Positions 1 through 9,539 are shown, counted from the first letter of the stretch. The stretch is DNA of 37,660 nucleotides from Silicimonas sp. (GCA_022826205.1 JAJDVJ010000125.1:1-37660); one strand, 5' to 3'. Numbers and translations are program-made. Notes: a model not told the origin generated them from the sequence alone.

Positions 1-60
1 AACACCCCGAAGAGCGTGCCTGGACAGCCCTGATCACCAGAAACGGCCACTGAAACCGGC

Positions 61-359
61 GCGAAGAGAACCCGGTTCGCCTCAGGCATGCCCGTTCCTT
101 GCCACTTCAACGCTCCAGAACCGACAATAAAATGGTCCTGCTTGATGCTGGCGAAAGGGTTTGGCTAATCGACTTCGACAAATGTGGAAAGCGCGCACCG
201 GGTGAGTGGAAGAAGCGCAACCTTGCCAGGCTACAGCGGTCGTTCGAGAAGGAGAGACACAAGCATCCAAGCTTCAATTTGGTCGCCGAAGACTGGGCTA
301 CACTTGTTACTGGATATGCACATTGGACAGAGGTCCGACCGCGGGCGAATCGAGGCTGA
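61..359 (+). pseudogene. kdkA: remnant of 3-deoxy-D-manno-octulosonic acid (KDO) kinase, C-terminal part
   Basis: The readable frame at 99-359 carries a kinase-like 'VWLIDFDKC' followed by 'NLARLQRSF.KE' and a C-terminal 'W..L..GY', the pattern of the end of KDO kinase (KdkA), which phosphorylates KDO-lipid A at O-4. The catalytic segment that should precede it (RFHDAGVxHADLNAHNILLD type) is only seen as a degraded echo in another frame at about 76-117 ('RF.SGMPVPCHFNA'), and that frame has a stop at 31-33. The HAD/N catalytic residues are therefore lost and the reading frame is broken. The convergent KDO biosynthesis operon on the minus strand supports the assignment. I see it as a decayed gene; the intact N-terminal half could not have been on this frame within the window. 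Confidence 0.6.
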
Positions 360-847
360 GTCGGGCCGAAAATTGCCTAGCCGATAGCGCTTGCCTATTC
401 GCACTGCTAGGGAACCCTGATGCCTAGTGCACTTCCGGCGATGCATTTCGGTACCCTCCTCGACCATTGCCCCAGAAGGACAAGGTGACAGTTATTCCTT
501 CTTTTGGGTTGCTGCTTGCCAGTGTTGCGAATCTCCTATCCAAAATGTGCACTTGGTCTATGCGGACTCGCAGTCGGAACCAGCAGAAATGCCCCGACAA
601 CCTGCCCAAGGTCGAAAACGTCCAAGCGAAACAATCAATTGCCAGTCGGCACGGTCTCGACCGACAATCTTGCAAGGCACTTTGTCGCCCTATCGCGGTC
701 AATCAGGTAGCCATACGTGGCCAAGTGGCTATTGAGTGCGCTGCAAACAATTCGGGGCAGGGAGACAAGGCGCGCACTCACCGGCGCGGTTATCCGATGC
801 GTTGGTCCTCAACGCATTCTCGAATGATGTCGGGCGAGGGAATTGCT
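360..847. other. intergenic stretch, no recognisable gene
   Basis: Both strands contain short open frames here, but none has a convincing ribosome binding site or recognisable protein features, and several simply continue antisense into kdsD. It may be decayed sequence together with the kdkA remnant just upstream. Confidence 0.4.
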
Positions 848-1828
848 TCAGGCAGTGCCGCGATTCAGCAGCCGGAGCATCGTGATCAGACCAAGGGGAC
901 GTTCTTCGTCATCCAGGACGAAGGCGGCGGAGATACGGCGCTCCTGCAATACAGACAGGGCTTCTCCCGCTATCGTGTCGGGCGAAAGCGTCACGGACTC
1001 CACCGTCATGACTGCGTCAGCCTGCGCATCGTGTAGCGCTTCCTGCATCGTCGTTCCGGCCATCTTTTCCAGGTAGCGCCGTACGTCGCCATCGGTGATG
1101 ACGCCCAGAAGTCTCTCGCCCTCGGTGATGCCCACAATGCCGAATCCGCGTGCTGACAGTTCATTGATTGCCGAGACCACCGGCGCTCCGGATTCGACGA
1201 GTGGCAGCTTGTCGGCCTCGTGCATGATTTCTTCGACACGTCTGAGAGCGGATCCTAGCGAGCCTCCGGGATGAAATGCATGGAAGCTGTCTGGGCCAAA
1301 TCCCTTTCGTTGCAACAGGGCGACTGCGAGGGCGTCGCCAGCTGCCAATTGCAGAAGAGCCGAAGTCGTCGGTGCCAGATTGTGCGGACAGGCCTCACGG
1401 ACCTTGGGAAGCACCAATGCCACCGAGGCGGCGCGGGCCAGCGTACCGCTGGCATCGCTGGTCAGGGCGACGAGAGGCACCCGGCGACGTTTCGCATAGG
1501 CCAGCACGTCGGAGAGCTCGGCTGTCTCTCCGGACCAGGACAGCGCGAGGATCACGTCCTCGGCCTGGACCATGCCGAGATCCCCGTGGCTCGCTTCGGC
1601 GGGATGCAGGAAATAGGCCGGTGTACCCGTGGACGTGAAGGTCGCGGCGAGCTTCGCGCCGACATGTCCAGACTTGCCAAGGCCCGTGACGATCAGGCGA
1701 CCCTTCATGTTTTCTATGAGATCAAGTGCAGCCTCAATGTCCCCGGCCATCCCGTCCACGTCATCCGCCAGCGCATTCAGGCCGGCAAGATTGGTGCGGA
1801 GTGCCTTGCTGAAATGCTCCAAGGTCAT
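848..1828 (-). CDS. kdsD: arabinose-5-phosphate isomerase (KdsD/KpsF family)
   Basis: Interconverts D-ribulose 5-phosphate and D-arabinose 5-phosphate, the first committed step to KDO. The 326-residue protein has an N-terminal SIS sugar-phosphate isomerase domain (about residues 40-175, with 'VTGLGKSGHVGAK', 'HPAEASHGDLGM' and 'ALSWSGET' loops) followed by a pair of CBS domains (about 205-326), the standard KdsD layout and length. Its ATG overlaps the stop of kdsA by four bases (ATGA), so the two are translationally coupled as the last genes of a kdsB-kdsA-kdsD operon. KpsF and GutQ are paralogues with the same architecture; the KDO gene context favours KdsD/KpsF. It is probably cytoplasmic and complete. 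Confidence 0.93.
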   Translation of the reverse strand: MTLEHFSKALRTNLAGLNALADDVDGMAGDIEAALDLIENMKGRLIVTGLGKSGHVGAKLAATFTSTGTPAYFLHPAEASHGDLGMVQAEDVILALSWSGETAELSDVLAYAKRRRVPLVALTSDASGTLARAASVALVLPKVREACPHNLAPTTSALLQLAAGDALAVALLQRKGFGPDSFHAFHPGGSLGSALRRVEEIMHEADKLPLVESGAPVVSAINELSARGFGIVGITEGERLLGVITDGDVRRYLEKMAGTTMQEALHDAQADAVMTVESVTLSPDTIAGEALSVLQERRISAAFVLDDEERPLGLITMLRLLNRGTA

Positions 1829-2643
1829 GGTTTCAACAGCCGGTCGATTTCGGTCAGCTTCTGCAGGAGTGCTCCCATCTCGTCCAGTGGAACCATGTTC
1901 GGTCCGTCAGAGGGCGCACGTGCGGGTTCCTCATGGGTTTCGATGAAGACTCCCGAAACTCCGACGGCAACGGCAGCGCGTGCCAGCGGTCCCACGAATT
2001 CCGCCTGTCCGCCCGACGATTCTCCTTGTGCTCCCGGCAGTTGCACGGAGTGAGTCGCGTCAAAGACGACCGGGCACCCAGTTTGGGCCATGATCGGAAT
2101 GCTCCGCATGTCCGAGACCAGCATGTTGTAGCCGAAGCTCGCGCCGCGTTCGGTGAGGATGACCTGTTCATTGCCGGTGGATTCGATCTTCTCGACGATG
2201 TTGCCAACGTTCCAAGGTGCCATGAACTGCCCCTTCTTCACGTTTATGGCAGCGCCGGTCTCTCCGGCGGCCAGCAGAAGGTCGGTCTGGCGGCAAAGGA
2301 ATGCCGGGATCTGCAGGACGTCTACGGCCTCGGCGGCAGGTGCGCAGTGCGTGGGTTCGTGAACATCGGTCAGAACCGGGCAGCCGAACTCGTCTCGTAT
2401 TGCGCTAAGGATCGAAAGGCCTTCGTCGATTCCAGTCCCTCGCCGCCCCTTCAATCCTGATCGGTTGGCCTTGTCATAGCTTGCCTTGAAGACGTAGCCG
2501 ATGCCGATGTCCTGGCAGAGTCCCAGGAGCCTCTCCGCCAGCATCCGTGAATGTTCAAGGCTCTCGAGCTGGCAGGGACCTGCGATCAGGACGAGCGGTC
2601 GTGTCCGGCCGAACGTCACGTTTCCTGCGCTGACTTCCCTCAT
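1825..2643 (-). CDS. kdsA: 3-deoxy-8-phosphooctulonate synthase
   Basis: Condenses phosphoenolpyruvate with arabinose 5-phosphate to KDO 8-phosphate in the cytoplasm. At 272 residues it has family length and carries 'IAGPCQLES' near residues 20-28, 'KASYDKANRSG', 'TDVHEPTHC', 'IPAFLCRQTDLL' and 'VKKGQFMAPW', all KDO8P synthase signatures. The Cys at about position 24 in the first motif is the residue that marks the metal-dependent class of KDO8P synthases (the metal-independent type has Asn there), so this is probably a metalloenzyme. The gene overlaps kdsB upstream and kdsD downstream, each by the ATGA arrangement, so the three are a single operon. Confidence 0.95.
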   Translation of the reverse strand: MREVSAGNVTFGRTRPLVLIAGPCQLESLEHSRMLAERLLGLCQDIGIGYVFKASYDKANRSGLKGRRGTGIDEGLSILSAIRDEFGCPVLTDVHEPTHCAPAAEAVDVLQIPAFLCRQTDLLLAAGETGAAINVKKGQFMAPWNVGNIVEKIESTGNEQVILTERGASFGYNMLVSDMRSIPIMAQTGCPVVFDATHSVQLPGAQGESSGGQAEFVGPLARAAVAVGVSGVFIETHEEPARAPSDGPNMVPLDEMGALLQKLTEIDRLLKP

Positions 2644-3431
2644 TCGATGCCCTCCCGCTCCATGATCTCCTCGATGAGCGGTATATCCGAGGGATTGTTC
2701 AACTCCCAGAAGGCACGCCCGCGCGCTTCGACCTCAACACATCGAACGGAAATTCCAAATTCAAGGAAGCGCAGCTGTTCAAGGCCTTCCGCCGCCTCGA
2801 GTGCACCAACCGCCAGATCGGCATATTGCCTGAGCGCCTCGGGGCGATAGGCATAGCAGCCTACGTGGTGAAAGGTGGGCGTGCCGGACTTGGCGTTCCG
2901 ATCACCAAAGGGCAGCACTTCCTTCGAAAAGTAGAGCGCGTCGCCGCACTGCATGAACACTGCCGTCGTCGCTCCGACCCGTCCGGCAGCCCGGTCTGCT
3001 CGGAGCGAAGCGAGATGACCGTCGTCCGTCTTGAGGACAGGCGTAGCGACTTGCACGGCGGAGTCTCTCATGGCTCCGGCCAGCGCCTCGACATAGTGCG
3101 GCGGTGTCAGCGGCGCATCACCTTGGAGATTGATCACGACGTCTGGTACATCCTCCAGCATCCGAAGGGCTTCCGCGCAGCGCTCCGTTCCGTTTCTCGC
3201 TCGCTCGGACGTCATCATCACGTCCGCCCCGAACGCTTCCGCGGCATCGGCAATGCGCTTGTCGTCGGTCAGGACGTATACGGCGCTGATGCCCGCAACC
3301 TTGCAGGCCACTTCCCAGCTTCTCTGGATCAGAGGCCGTGCATCGCCGGTTGCTCCTCTGAGCATTGCCAGAGGCTTGCCTGGAAACCGGACAGATGGGT
3401 AGCGTGCCGGAATGAAGATGACGTTCCGCAA
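2640..3431 (-). CDS. kdsB: 3-deoxy-manno-octulosonate cytidylyltransferase (CMP-KDO synthetase)
   Basis: Activates KDO with CTP to CMP-KDO for LPS core or capsule assembly. The N-terminal 'IPARYPSVRFPGKPLA' is the nucleotide-binding signature, followed by 'VYVLTDD', 'VINLQGDAP' and 'FHHVGCYAYR', all typical of KdsB/KpsU. An ATG at 3494 would add about 21 residues with no resemblance to the family; I prefer the TTG at 3431, which has a GCGAGG five to six bases upstream and gives 263 residues, normal for the family. This start is an inference. The stop overlaps the kdsA start (ATGA). It is first gene of the operon; a terminator-like hairpin lies about 190 bases upstream on the same strand. Confidence 0.9.
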   Translation of the reverse strand: MRNVIFIPARYPSVRFPGKPLAMLRGATGDARPLIQRSWEVACKVAGISAVYVLTDDKRIADAAEAFGADVMMTSERARNGTERCAEALRMLEDVPDVVINLQGDAPLTPPHYVEALAGAMRDSAVQVATPVLKTDDGHLASLRADRAAGRVGATTAVFMQCGDALYFSKEVLPFGDRNAKSGTPTFHHVGCYAYRPEALRQYADLAVGALEAAEGLEQLRFLEFGISVRCVEVEARGRAFWELNNPSDIPLIEEIMEREGIE

Positions 3432-3620
3432 ATGAACCTCGCTTTCTGAACCGCTGGCACGAAACACTTGATGAGGCAACCGGGATTGCGACACCGGGAT
3501 TATGCAAGCCGACCCGGACCGTACACCAATTCAAAATGTGCAAATTTTCACATGGTTGCTGATCCGGCACTATGCGCTGGCTACAACATGGGAGCCAATC
3601 ACGCACTTGCAGATACTCAC

Positions 3621-3645
3621 AAAAAAAGCCAGACAACCAGGCTTT
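3621..3645 (-). terminator. Rho-independent terminator-like hairpin upstream of kdsB
   Basis: Read on the minus strand, a stem AAAGCC/GGCTTT with a nine-base loop is followed by an uninterrupted T run (3621-3627 on plus is all A). No intact minus-strand gene ends just upstream of it, so it either terminates a lost transcript or acts as a leader attenuator ahead of the KDO operon. The stem is short. Confidence 0.4.
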
Positions 3646-3988
3646 GCCATATGTAGGGGGTTGAGTTCATCACGATTACGGGCTTGGACAACCCTTGAAT
3701 CAAATCGGCGTTCTGCTCGAACTGAGAACGAACTCATATTGGCAGCGACGTGCTCACATTGCCGAGAATGAAATTGCTTGCGTGAGATCGGGCCTTGCCA
3801 GCCTGTCCGTTGGAGTCATGTCCTGTCCGGGACGCGTGGTCGAGAGGTGCGCCGTTGTTGTTAGCCAGCCAGAAACGCAAGCGTTTCCCTTGCGATCGAT
3901 CTTGCATGCTGCAGCTGGGAAATGCCCGCCAGAGAAGCTGTCCGGCAGCCATGAGTCATCGAGACCAACGTTCGCGGCCTAAATTTAA
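3646..3988. other. intergenic stretch, no recognisable gene
   Basis: Between the hairpin and the inverted repeat ahead of the Fic gene there are only short open frames, none with recognisable protein features. A decayed minus-strand gene is possible but I cannot name it. Confidence 0.35.
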
Positions 3989-4025
3989 TTTGGCTTAACT
4001 GCTGCGGATGCCAATTTAAGCCAAA
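3989..4025. promoter_or_regulatory. inverted repeat upstream of the Fic gene (possible operator)
   Basis: Two perfect 10-base half-sites, TTTGGCTTAA (3989-3998) and TTAAGCCAAA (4016-4025), separated by 17 bases, lie in an AT-rich patch 41 bases before the Fic ATG. The neighbouring Fic protein family carries a C-terminal winged-helix DNA-binding tail, so autoregulation through this palindrome is a reasonable inference. The spacing suggests two dimer contacts about 27 bases apart or a hairpin in the leader. Confidence 0.45.
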
Positions 4026-4066
4026 CGGACATTGCTCAATCAGCGCGCACGCTGCATGGCGCGCGC

Positions 4067-5250
4067 ATGAACACAGACGTCGAACACCAAAGACTGGGGC
4101 GATTCGTCGAAACGGCTGTAGGTGGGGAAGCGGTACGTGCCTTTGTCCCGCCACAGTTGCCGCCGACGCCTCCAATTGATCTTCTATCATTGATGGAACC
4201 GTTTGGCCTGGCAGAGCGTTCCTTGGGTCGGCTTGACGGGATCATTACGCTCCTGCCGCATCAGGAACTCTTTCTCTACATGTACGTTCGCAAGGAAGCG
4301 GTTCTGTCGTCCCAGATCGAAGGTACGCAATCGACTCTCTCGGATCTTCTGCGTTTCGAGACTGATGCGCAGGCTGGAGAACCCATTAATGACATTCGCG
4401 AGGTTTCGAACTACGTCGATGCGATGATGTATGGGCTGGAGCGATTGGATGCCCTGCCTCTGTCACACAGACTCATCAGGGACATGCATGCCAGGCTTCT
4501 ACAAAGTGGACGCGGCGAGACCAAGGACCCTGGCCAGTTCCGACGCTCGCAGAACTGGATCGGCGGGAACAGGCCAGGAAACGCCCTATTCGTACCACCT
4601 CCAATAACCGAGTTGGATGCATGTCTTGGCGACCTCGAGCGATTTGTGCACGAAGAAGTGTCACGGCTACCGGCCTTGATCGAAGCCGGGCTTATCCATG
4701 TTCAGTTCGAGACAATCCATCCATTCCTGGACGGCAATGGTCGGATAGGCCGACTAATTGTAACGCTGTTCCTCTGCGCCGAGGGCGCATTACGCGAACC
4801 GCTTCTCTACCTGAGCCATTTCTTGAAGACCAACCGCGCTGAATACTATCGCCTGCTTCAGGAAGTCAGGGAGAACGGTGCCTGGGAGGCGTGGCTGGAA
4901 TTCTTCTTGGCCGGTGTTGCCGAAACAGCCAATCAAGCGTTCGAAGCAAGCACGCGTATCGTTGAGCTCTTCAAGGCGGATCGAGGCCTCATCACACGCG
5001 AAAGCGATCGAGCAGGTTCGGCACTGCGCATTCACGATCAATTTCAACAAAACCGTATTTGACTGCCAACCAGTTGGTCGAACGCACTGAACTCTCGGCT
5101 CCAACGGTCAACGCCGCACTCGCAGATCTGGAACGTCTTGGCATCGTCAACGAAATCACTGGTCGACGTCGCGGCCGTGTCTTCGGATATCGTCCTTACC
5201 TCGCAATCCTGAGCGAAGGTACCGAACCGCTCGCCTATGCCCGGCCCTGA
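4067..5250 (+). pseudogene. Fic-family AMP-transferase with frameshifted C-terminal winged helix
   Basis: The first frame (4067-5062, 331 residues) has a Fic N-terminal region with the class II inhibitory-helix motif 'SSQIEG' (about residues 81-86) and a complete Fic active site 'HPFLDGNGRIGR' at about 218-229, so the catalytic core is intact. Fic proteins transfer AMP or other phosphate-containing groups to protein hydroxyls. The frame ends after 'IHDQFQQN', but the family's C-terminal helix-turn-helix resumes one frame over at about 5056-5250 ('LTANQLVER.ELSAPTVNAAL' to 'FGYRPYLAILSEGTEPL'). Loss of one C in the CC at 5050-5051 would explain the shift. It could be a real mutation, a sequencing error, or a still functional Fic lacking its DNA-binding tail. 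Confidence 0.8.
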
Positions 5251-5459
5251 CGGGCAGGTGATGTCGCGCGTTCCTGATGCTTGGCACTTTCCCCTGGGCG
5301 AGTGGAAAGAGACGCTCCGATGGAAGGCCTGCAGCCCGAGAACCCGATTGCCAACATCGACGACGGTAGCGGGATTGCGCACGACCCACGAGAGAAGTCT
5401 TTGTCCTGCAAGCAGAATTCTTGGTCCAGTTTGGATCCAGGCTGTCTGAGACGGCGCGG

Positions 5460-6179
5460 CTACTCCTTTGGGCCGCGTTCGGCCCGAAACCCCGTGGCCA
5501 CAACGTATTTCTCTCGCGAATCGGCGCGGCTCGCCGGGGGCTTCATGTTGACGACCTTGCCGAATCTCCGCTTGAGCACGACCTGAAGGCTGGAATCCGG
5601 GCCGCCGGCAAGGACCTTGGCGACAAAGGTTCCGCCTTCGTCGAGCACGTCGAATGCAAGATCGGCCGCCGCCTCACAGAGTGCCATGATTCTCACGTGG
5701 TCGGTCTGCCTGTGCCCGGTCGAATTCGCCGCCATGTCCGACATCACGACGTCGGCCTTGCCGCCAAGCCAGTCCCGGATGCGGTCATCCGCGCCGTCGG
5801 ACAGAAAGTCCAGCACGTGGACTTCCGCTCCCGGGATCGGGTCGACCTCCTTAATGTCGATGCCGATGACTCGCCCAGCCGCCTTGCCTCGCTGCTCGCC
5901 GAGTGTATTCACGCGCCTTGCCGCAACTTGGCACCAGCCACCCGGAGCAGACCCGAGGTCCAGCACCCGCGCGCCCGGATTCAGGAACTGGTGCTTGTCG
6001 TCGATTTCGATGAGCTTGTAGGCCGCTCGCCCCCGATAGCCCTCGGCCTTCGCGAGACGCACATACGGGTCGTTCAATTGCCGTTCAAGCCAGCGGGTGG
6101 AGGATGACTTCCGACGCCGGGCCGTTGTGACGCGCACTTTCAGGCCGCGTTCCGCTCGTCCGCTTGTCTGCCGTGCCAT
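5460..6179 (-). CDS. rlmE: 23S rRNA (uridine2552-2'-O)-methyltransferase RlmE (FtsJ/RrmJ)
   Basis: Methylates the 2'-OH of U2552 in the A-loop of 23S rRNA during 50S maturation. The protein has the RrmJ/FtsJ SAM-binding loop '[13 protein letters not shown]', the K-D-K-E type catalytic positions (K in 'YRGRAAYKL', D in '[12 protein letters not shown]', K in '[10 protein letters not shown]') and an N-terminal basic segment. The longest open frame begins at 6365, but the family normally starts near the basic segment; the ATG at 6179 gives 239 residues and is chosen for that reason. It lies downstream of a lytic transglycosylase gene on the same strand, 166 bases away. Confidence 0.92.
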   Translation of the reverse strand: MARQTSGRAERGLKVRVTTARRRKSSSTRWLERQLNDPYVRLAKAEGYRGRAAYKLIEIDDKHQFLNPGARVLDLGSAPGGWCQVAARRVNTLGEQRGKAAGRVIGIDIKEVDPIPGAEVHVLDFLSDGADDRIRDWLGGKADVVMSDMAANSTGHRQTDHVRIMALCEAAADLAFDVLDEGGTFVAKVLAGGPDSSLQVVLKRRFGKVVNMKPPASRADSREKYVVATGFRAERGPKE

Positions 6180-6345
6180 GAGTGTCACTGAACCAAAGCG
6201 TGCAGGAATTGCAAGACGCGGCGCTTGGAATGGTCGCTTGTAGCTGAAGCCGTTCGCCACCGATGCTTCGCGGAAATTCGGTGCACTCTCCTGCTTCGTT
6301 CGAGTGAACTGATTTGAAAGTCGAAGCGATGGTGAGCCGCAGGGC

Positions 6346-6975
6346 TCAGACCTGTCCGAGTACATCCCTCACGTAGCGGCGGGTTTCGCGGTACGGAGGA
6401 ACTTCGCCAAATTTCTTCACCGCATAGGGTCCAGCGTTGTAGGCGGCAACCGCCAGTCGCCATTTCCCGAAGACGCGATACTGTTCGGCCAGGTAGCGTG
6501 CGCCACCTTCAAGGTTCTGGACTGGATCGTAGGGGTTGATGCCAAGAGACCTGGCTGTTGCAGGCATGAGCTGTGTCAATCCGATGGCGCCCCTGCGCGA
6601 ACGGGCGTCCGCGTCCCATCTGGACTCTTTCATGATTAGCCGAAGGAACACGTCTTCCGGGATATCGTAGCGCCACGCCAACTCGCAAGCGACCCTCAGA
6701 AATTGCGGCGAATCCGCGACGGGATTCTCTTTCAGAGCCGTCACTTCCGGGTTCTCTGATGTGCATGCGTCCCGAAGTCTTGGCCGAATCGAACTGATAT
6801 GGTTCGCAACAACGGTATCCAAAGTCGCAGCCTGACGCAGGGACGGCTTCGTCTTGAACGCCGACACCGGCGTCTCCGCCACGACGGGAAATGCCAGCGC
6901 CAGACAAATAGGAAGGACTGCTTTACTTATGCAGGCAAATCGATGCAAGAAATCCCCCCAAGGGTTCCATGCCAT
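6346..6975 (-). CDS. lytic murein transglycosylase, SLT family
   Basis: Exported peptidoglycan-cleaving enzyme: an N-terminal signal peptide (hydrophobic stretch about residues 14-33, ending 'PVVAETP') is followed by a spacer and a soluble lytic transglycosylase domain. The catalytic Glu lies in '[12 protein letters not shown]' (about E117), followed by '[13 protein letters not shown]', '[13 protein letters not shown]' and '[12 protein letters not shown]', the characteristic family motifs. The 209-residue size is that of small single-domain SLT proteins. It cleaves the MurNAc-GlcNAc bond with formation of the 1,6-anhydro end, and probably helps remodel the wall. It is transcribed in the direction of rlmE; I cannot assign an Mlt subclass with confidence. 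Confidence 0.88.
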   Translation of the reverse strand: MAWNPWGDFLHRFACISKAVLPICLALAFPVVAETPVSAFKTKPSLRQAATLDTVVANHISSIRPRLRDACTSENPEVTALKENPVADSPQFLRVACELAWRYDIPEDVFLRLIMKESRWDADARSRRGAIGLTQLMPATARSLGINPYDPVQNLEGGARYLAEQYRVFGKWRLAVAAYNAGPYAVKKFGEVPPYRETRRYVRDVLGQV

Positions 6976-7058
6976 GAAGATCGCAACATAGCCTTGGGGC
7001 CTGATTCCGGCAACGGGTAGGCATTGACGATAGAAAATGCTGTGGCAAAAGGGTCACA

Positions 7059-7703
7059 ATGAGCAAAGTCGCCATTGTTACCGGAGCCTCGCGCGGGCTT
7101 GGGGCCGCACTTGCCGAGGCGTTGGCCAAAGACCATCATGTCATAGCCATGGCTCGAACGTCCGGTGGTCTCGAAGACCTTGATGACCGCATCCGGGCAG
7201 CCGGCGGAAGCGCGACGCTCGTGCCTGTCGATCTAACCGATTCCGACGCCTGTGCGGCCGTGTGTCGAAGCGTTCAGGAACGATGGGCGCGTGCCGACCT
7301 TTGGGCGCATGCGGCAATCCATGTCGCGCCACTGGCGCCCGCCGCGCACCTTGATCCCACAGACCTTAAGAAGTCCCTTGCAACCAATGTCACCGCAACG
7401 GCCACGCTGATCGCTTGCATGGCTCCGCTTCTTGAGGCTGCGGAGAACGGCAAGGCAATCTTCTTCGACGATCCCCGCGCTGGCGAGAAGTTCTTCTCCG
7501 CTTATGGCGCGACGAAGGCGGCGCAAGTATCGCTTGCCAGATCCTGGGCGGCTGAGACCGTGCGCACAGGTCCGCGCGTGATGATTCTCTCGCCACCGTC
7601 CATGCCGACGGCTACCCGGGCAAGGTTCTTTCCAGGCGAAAACAAGGGCGCCTTGACCTCACCCGATGCCGCCGCGCGCAGCATCCTGGCTGCCATCAGT
7701 TGA
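7059..7703 (+). CDS. short-chain dehydrogenase/reductase, NAD(P)-dependent
   Basis: Classical SDR fold: 'VTGASRGLGAAL' near the N-terminus is the Rossmann TGxxxGxG dinucleotide site and 'YGATKAA' supplies the catalytic Tyr-x3-Lys. At 214 residues it is slightly shorter than the typical 240-260. The usual NNAG motif after beta-4 is altered ('WAHAAIHVAP'), and the segment before the YxxxK lacks the normal catalytic Ser ('KAIFFDDPRAG' instead), so activity is less certain. It resembles the YciK-like/uncharacterised SDR group often kept near housekeeping genes. Substrate unknown. A GGG-rich site sits a few bases before the ATG. Confidence 0.8.
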   Translation: MSKVAIVTGASRGLGAALAEALAKDHHVIAMARTSGGLEDLDDRIRAAGGSATLVPVDLTDSDACAAVCRSVQERWARADLWAHAAIHVAPLAPAAHLDPTDLKKSLATNVTATATLIACMAPLLEAAENGKAIFFDDPRAGEKFFSAYGATKAAQVSLARSWAAETVRTGPRVMILSPPSMPTATRARFFPGENKGALTSPDAAARSILAAIS

Positions 7704-7896
7704 CCGGTCGCGAGAGTCGACAATTGCTCATCCAAAGTCTGGGGTGATCGGCCGAGACATGTTTCTTGGCGCGTTTGGCCCAGGCAAATCAAGGTCCCAT
7801 GTCGCAGAACCTATCCTTCAAGAAGATTCGCGCACATGGCCGCATGGGCGACAACCGCGCCTTGTCCGGCGCGACGCGCTCCCCTAAAGCAGTGGC

Positions 7897-8685
7897 ATGC
7901 GCATTCTCATCACCAATGACGACGGCATCAATGCACCTGGCCTCCGGGTTCTGGACGAAATCGCACGTGAAATCGTCGGCGAGGACGGCGAGGTCTGGAC
8001 CGTGGCGCCTGCGTTTGAACAGTCGGGCGTCGGACACTGCATCAGCTATACGCATCCCACGCTTCTGTCCCAGTTCGGTCCGCGATGCTTCGCCGCCGAA
8101 GGGTCGCCAGCCGATTGCGTGCTCGCCGGGCTTCATCAGGTGATGAAGGATGCGCCACCCGATCTCGTGCTTTCGGGAGTGAACCGGGGCAACAACGCGG
8201 CCGAGAACGTCCTCTATTCCGGCACCTTGGGGGCGGCCATCGAGGCCGCGCTGCAGGGGATTCCCGCGATCGCGCTGAGCCAGTTCTTCGGACCGGAAAG
8301 CGCCAATCTGAAAAACCCGTTCGAAGCCGCCCTCGAACACGGGGCCGAGACCGTGCGGGCGCTCCTGAAGGACGGGATCTGGGAGGACGAGTCCTATCGG
8401 GTCTTCTACAACGTCAACTTCCCGCCGAAATCCGCAGCCGCTGTTCGTGGCATTCGGGTCACGTCCCAGGGCTGGCGCGAGGGAACCAGATTCGGCATCG
8501 AGCCGCACCGCTCGCCGTCGGGCCGCATGTTCCTCTGGGTCAAGGGAGGCCCTCAGCACACACCGACGGAACCTGGAACGGATGTGGCCGCGAATCTCGA
8601 CGGCTACATCTCGGTTACCCCGCTTCGGGCAGACCTGACGGCGCATGACGTGATCGAGACCCTGCGTGGCCGGCTTGATTCATGA
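7897..8685 (+). CDS. surE: 5'/3'-nucleotidase SurE
   Basis: Metal-dependent nucleoside monophosphate phosphatase, involved in stationary-phase survival. The N-terminal '[15 protein letters not shown]' contains the DD metal ligands, and 'GTPADC'-type ('GSPADCV'), '[11 protein letters not shown]' and '[11 protein letters not shown]' motifs follow, all diagnostic for SurE. At 262 residues it has family length. The stop overlaps the pcm start (ATGA), the conserved surE-pcm arrangement, so translation is coupled. Cytoplasmic. Confidence 0.95.
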   Translation: MRILITNDDGINAPGLRVLDEIAREIVGEDGEVWTVAPAFEQSGVGHCISYTHPTLLSQFGPRCFAAEGSPADCVLAGLHQVMKDAPPDLVLSGVNRGNNAAENVLYSGTLGAAIEAALQGIPAIALSQFFGPESANLKNPFEAALEHGAETVRALLKDGIWEDESYRVFYNVNFPPKSAAAVRGIRVTSQGWREGTRFGIEPHRSPSGRMFLWVKGGPQHTPTEPGTDVAANLDGYISVTPLRADLTAHDVIETLRGRLDS

Positions 8686-9323
8686 CTCCCAAGGACGAAC
8701 AGCGTATGCAGTTCGTGTTTTCGCTCCGCCAGCACGGAGTTACGGATGCGCGCGTTCTTGAAGCCATGGAGACGATTGACCGGGGAGACTTCGTGAAGGG
8801 CATCTTTGCCGAACGAGCATATGAGGACACGCCGCTTCCGATCGCTTGTGGCCAGACAATCAGCCAGCCGGCCATCGTGGGCCTCATGACGCAGGCGCTC
8901 GCCGTCGCCCCGCGCCACAAGGTGCTCGAGATCGGCACCGGATCGGGTTACCAGGCGGCCGTCCTCAGTCTGCTGGCGCGACGGGTCTACACGGTCGATC
9001 GGCACGGGAGATTGGTCCGCGAGGCGCGGGAGGTCTTCGAGCGCTTGGGGCTCGCCAACATTACGGCAATGACTTCAGATGGAACCCGTGGATTCCCCGA
9101 ACAGGCTCCCTTCGATCGGATCATCGTGACCGCGGCCGCCGAGGACCCACCAGGACCACTCCTTGCCGAATTGAAGACCGGCGGCATCATGGTGGTGCCC
9201 GTGGGCCGGTCCGACGCAGTGCAGGTTCTGATCAAGGTAACCCGGACCGAAACGGGGTTCGATTACGACGAGCTCTTGCAGGTGCGTTTCGTGCCACTCA
9301 TTGAGGGCATGGGCGACGGATAG
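8682..9323 (+). CDS. pcm: protein-L-isoaspartate O-methyltransferase
   Basis: Repairs isoaspartyl residues arising from spontaneous Asp/Asn damage by SAM-dependent methylation. Diagnostic features are '[14 protein letters not shown]', the SAM loop '[13 protein letters not shown]', and '[16 protein letters not shown]'. 213 residues, family length. It follows surE with an ATGA overlap and precedes the NlpD-type lipoprotein, an order conserved across many proteobacteria. It is notable that a protein made of repeated Gly-Asp, the sequence context most prone to isoaspartate formation, is encoded a few kilobases away, but any link is only a speculation. Confidence 0.95.
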   Translation: MTPKDEQRMQFVFSLRQHGVTDARVLEAMETIDRGDFVKGIFAERAYEDTPLPIACGQTISQPAIVGLMTQALAVAPRHKVLEIGTGSGYQAAVLSLLARRVYTVDRHGRLVREAREVFERLGLANITAMTSDGTRGFPEQAPFDRIIVTAAAEDPPGPLLAELKTGGIMVVPVGRSDAVQVLIKVTRTETGFDYDELLQVRFVPLIEGMGDG

Positions 9324-9539
9324 AGCCAAACTTGGACTGGACGTCCCATGCCGTCGGCGTGCGTCAGCATCGGGCGAACGGCGGCATCAGTGCGGCCGAC
9401 GCCTTTTTTGTTGGCGTGAATCAACCAATCAATGCTATGATACGAAGAGTGTCGCGACAGTGAAGTACAGGCAGGTGCGTTACGCGACATCGCCGACGGT
9501 CCGGAGATGGCTGCGGCATCAGGCATGAGGAGCAACTAC

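Noticed and set aside
9353-9412. Possible terminator after pcm with a T6 run (GCCGACGCC-TTTTTT)
   Set aside because: The stem next to the T-run is short and ambiguous; I could not define a stable hairpin by eye.
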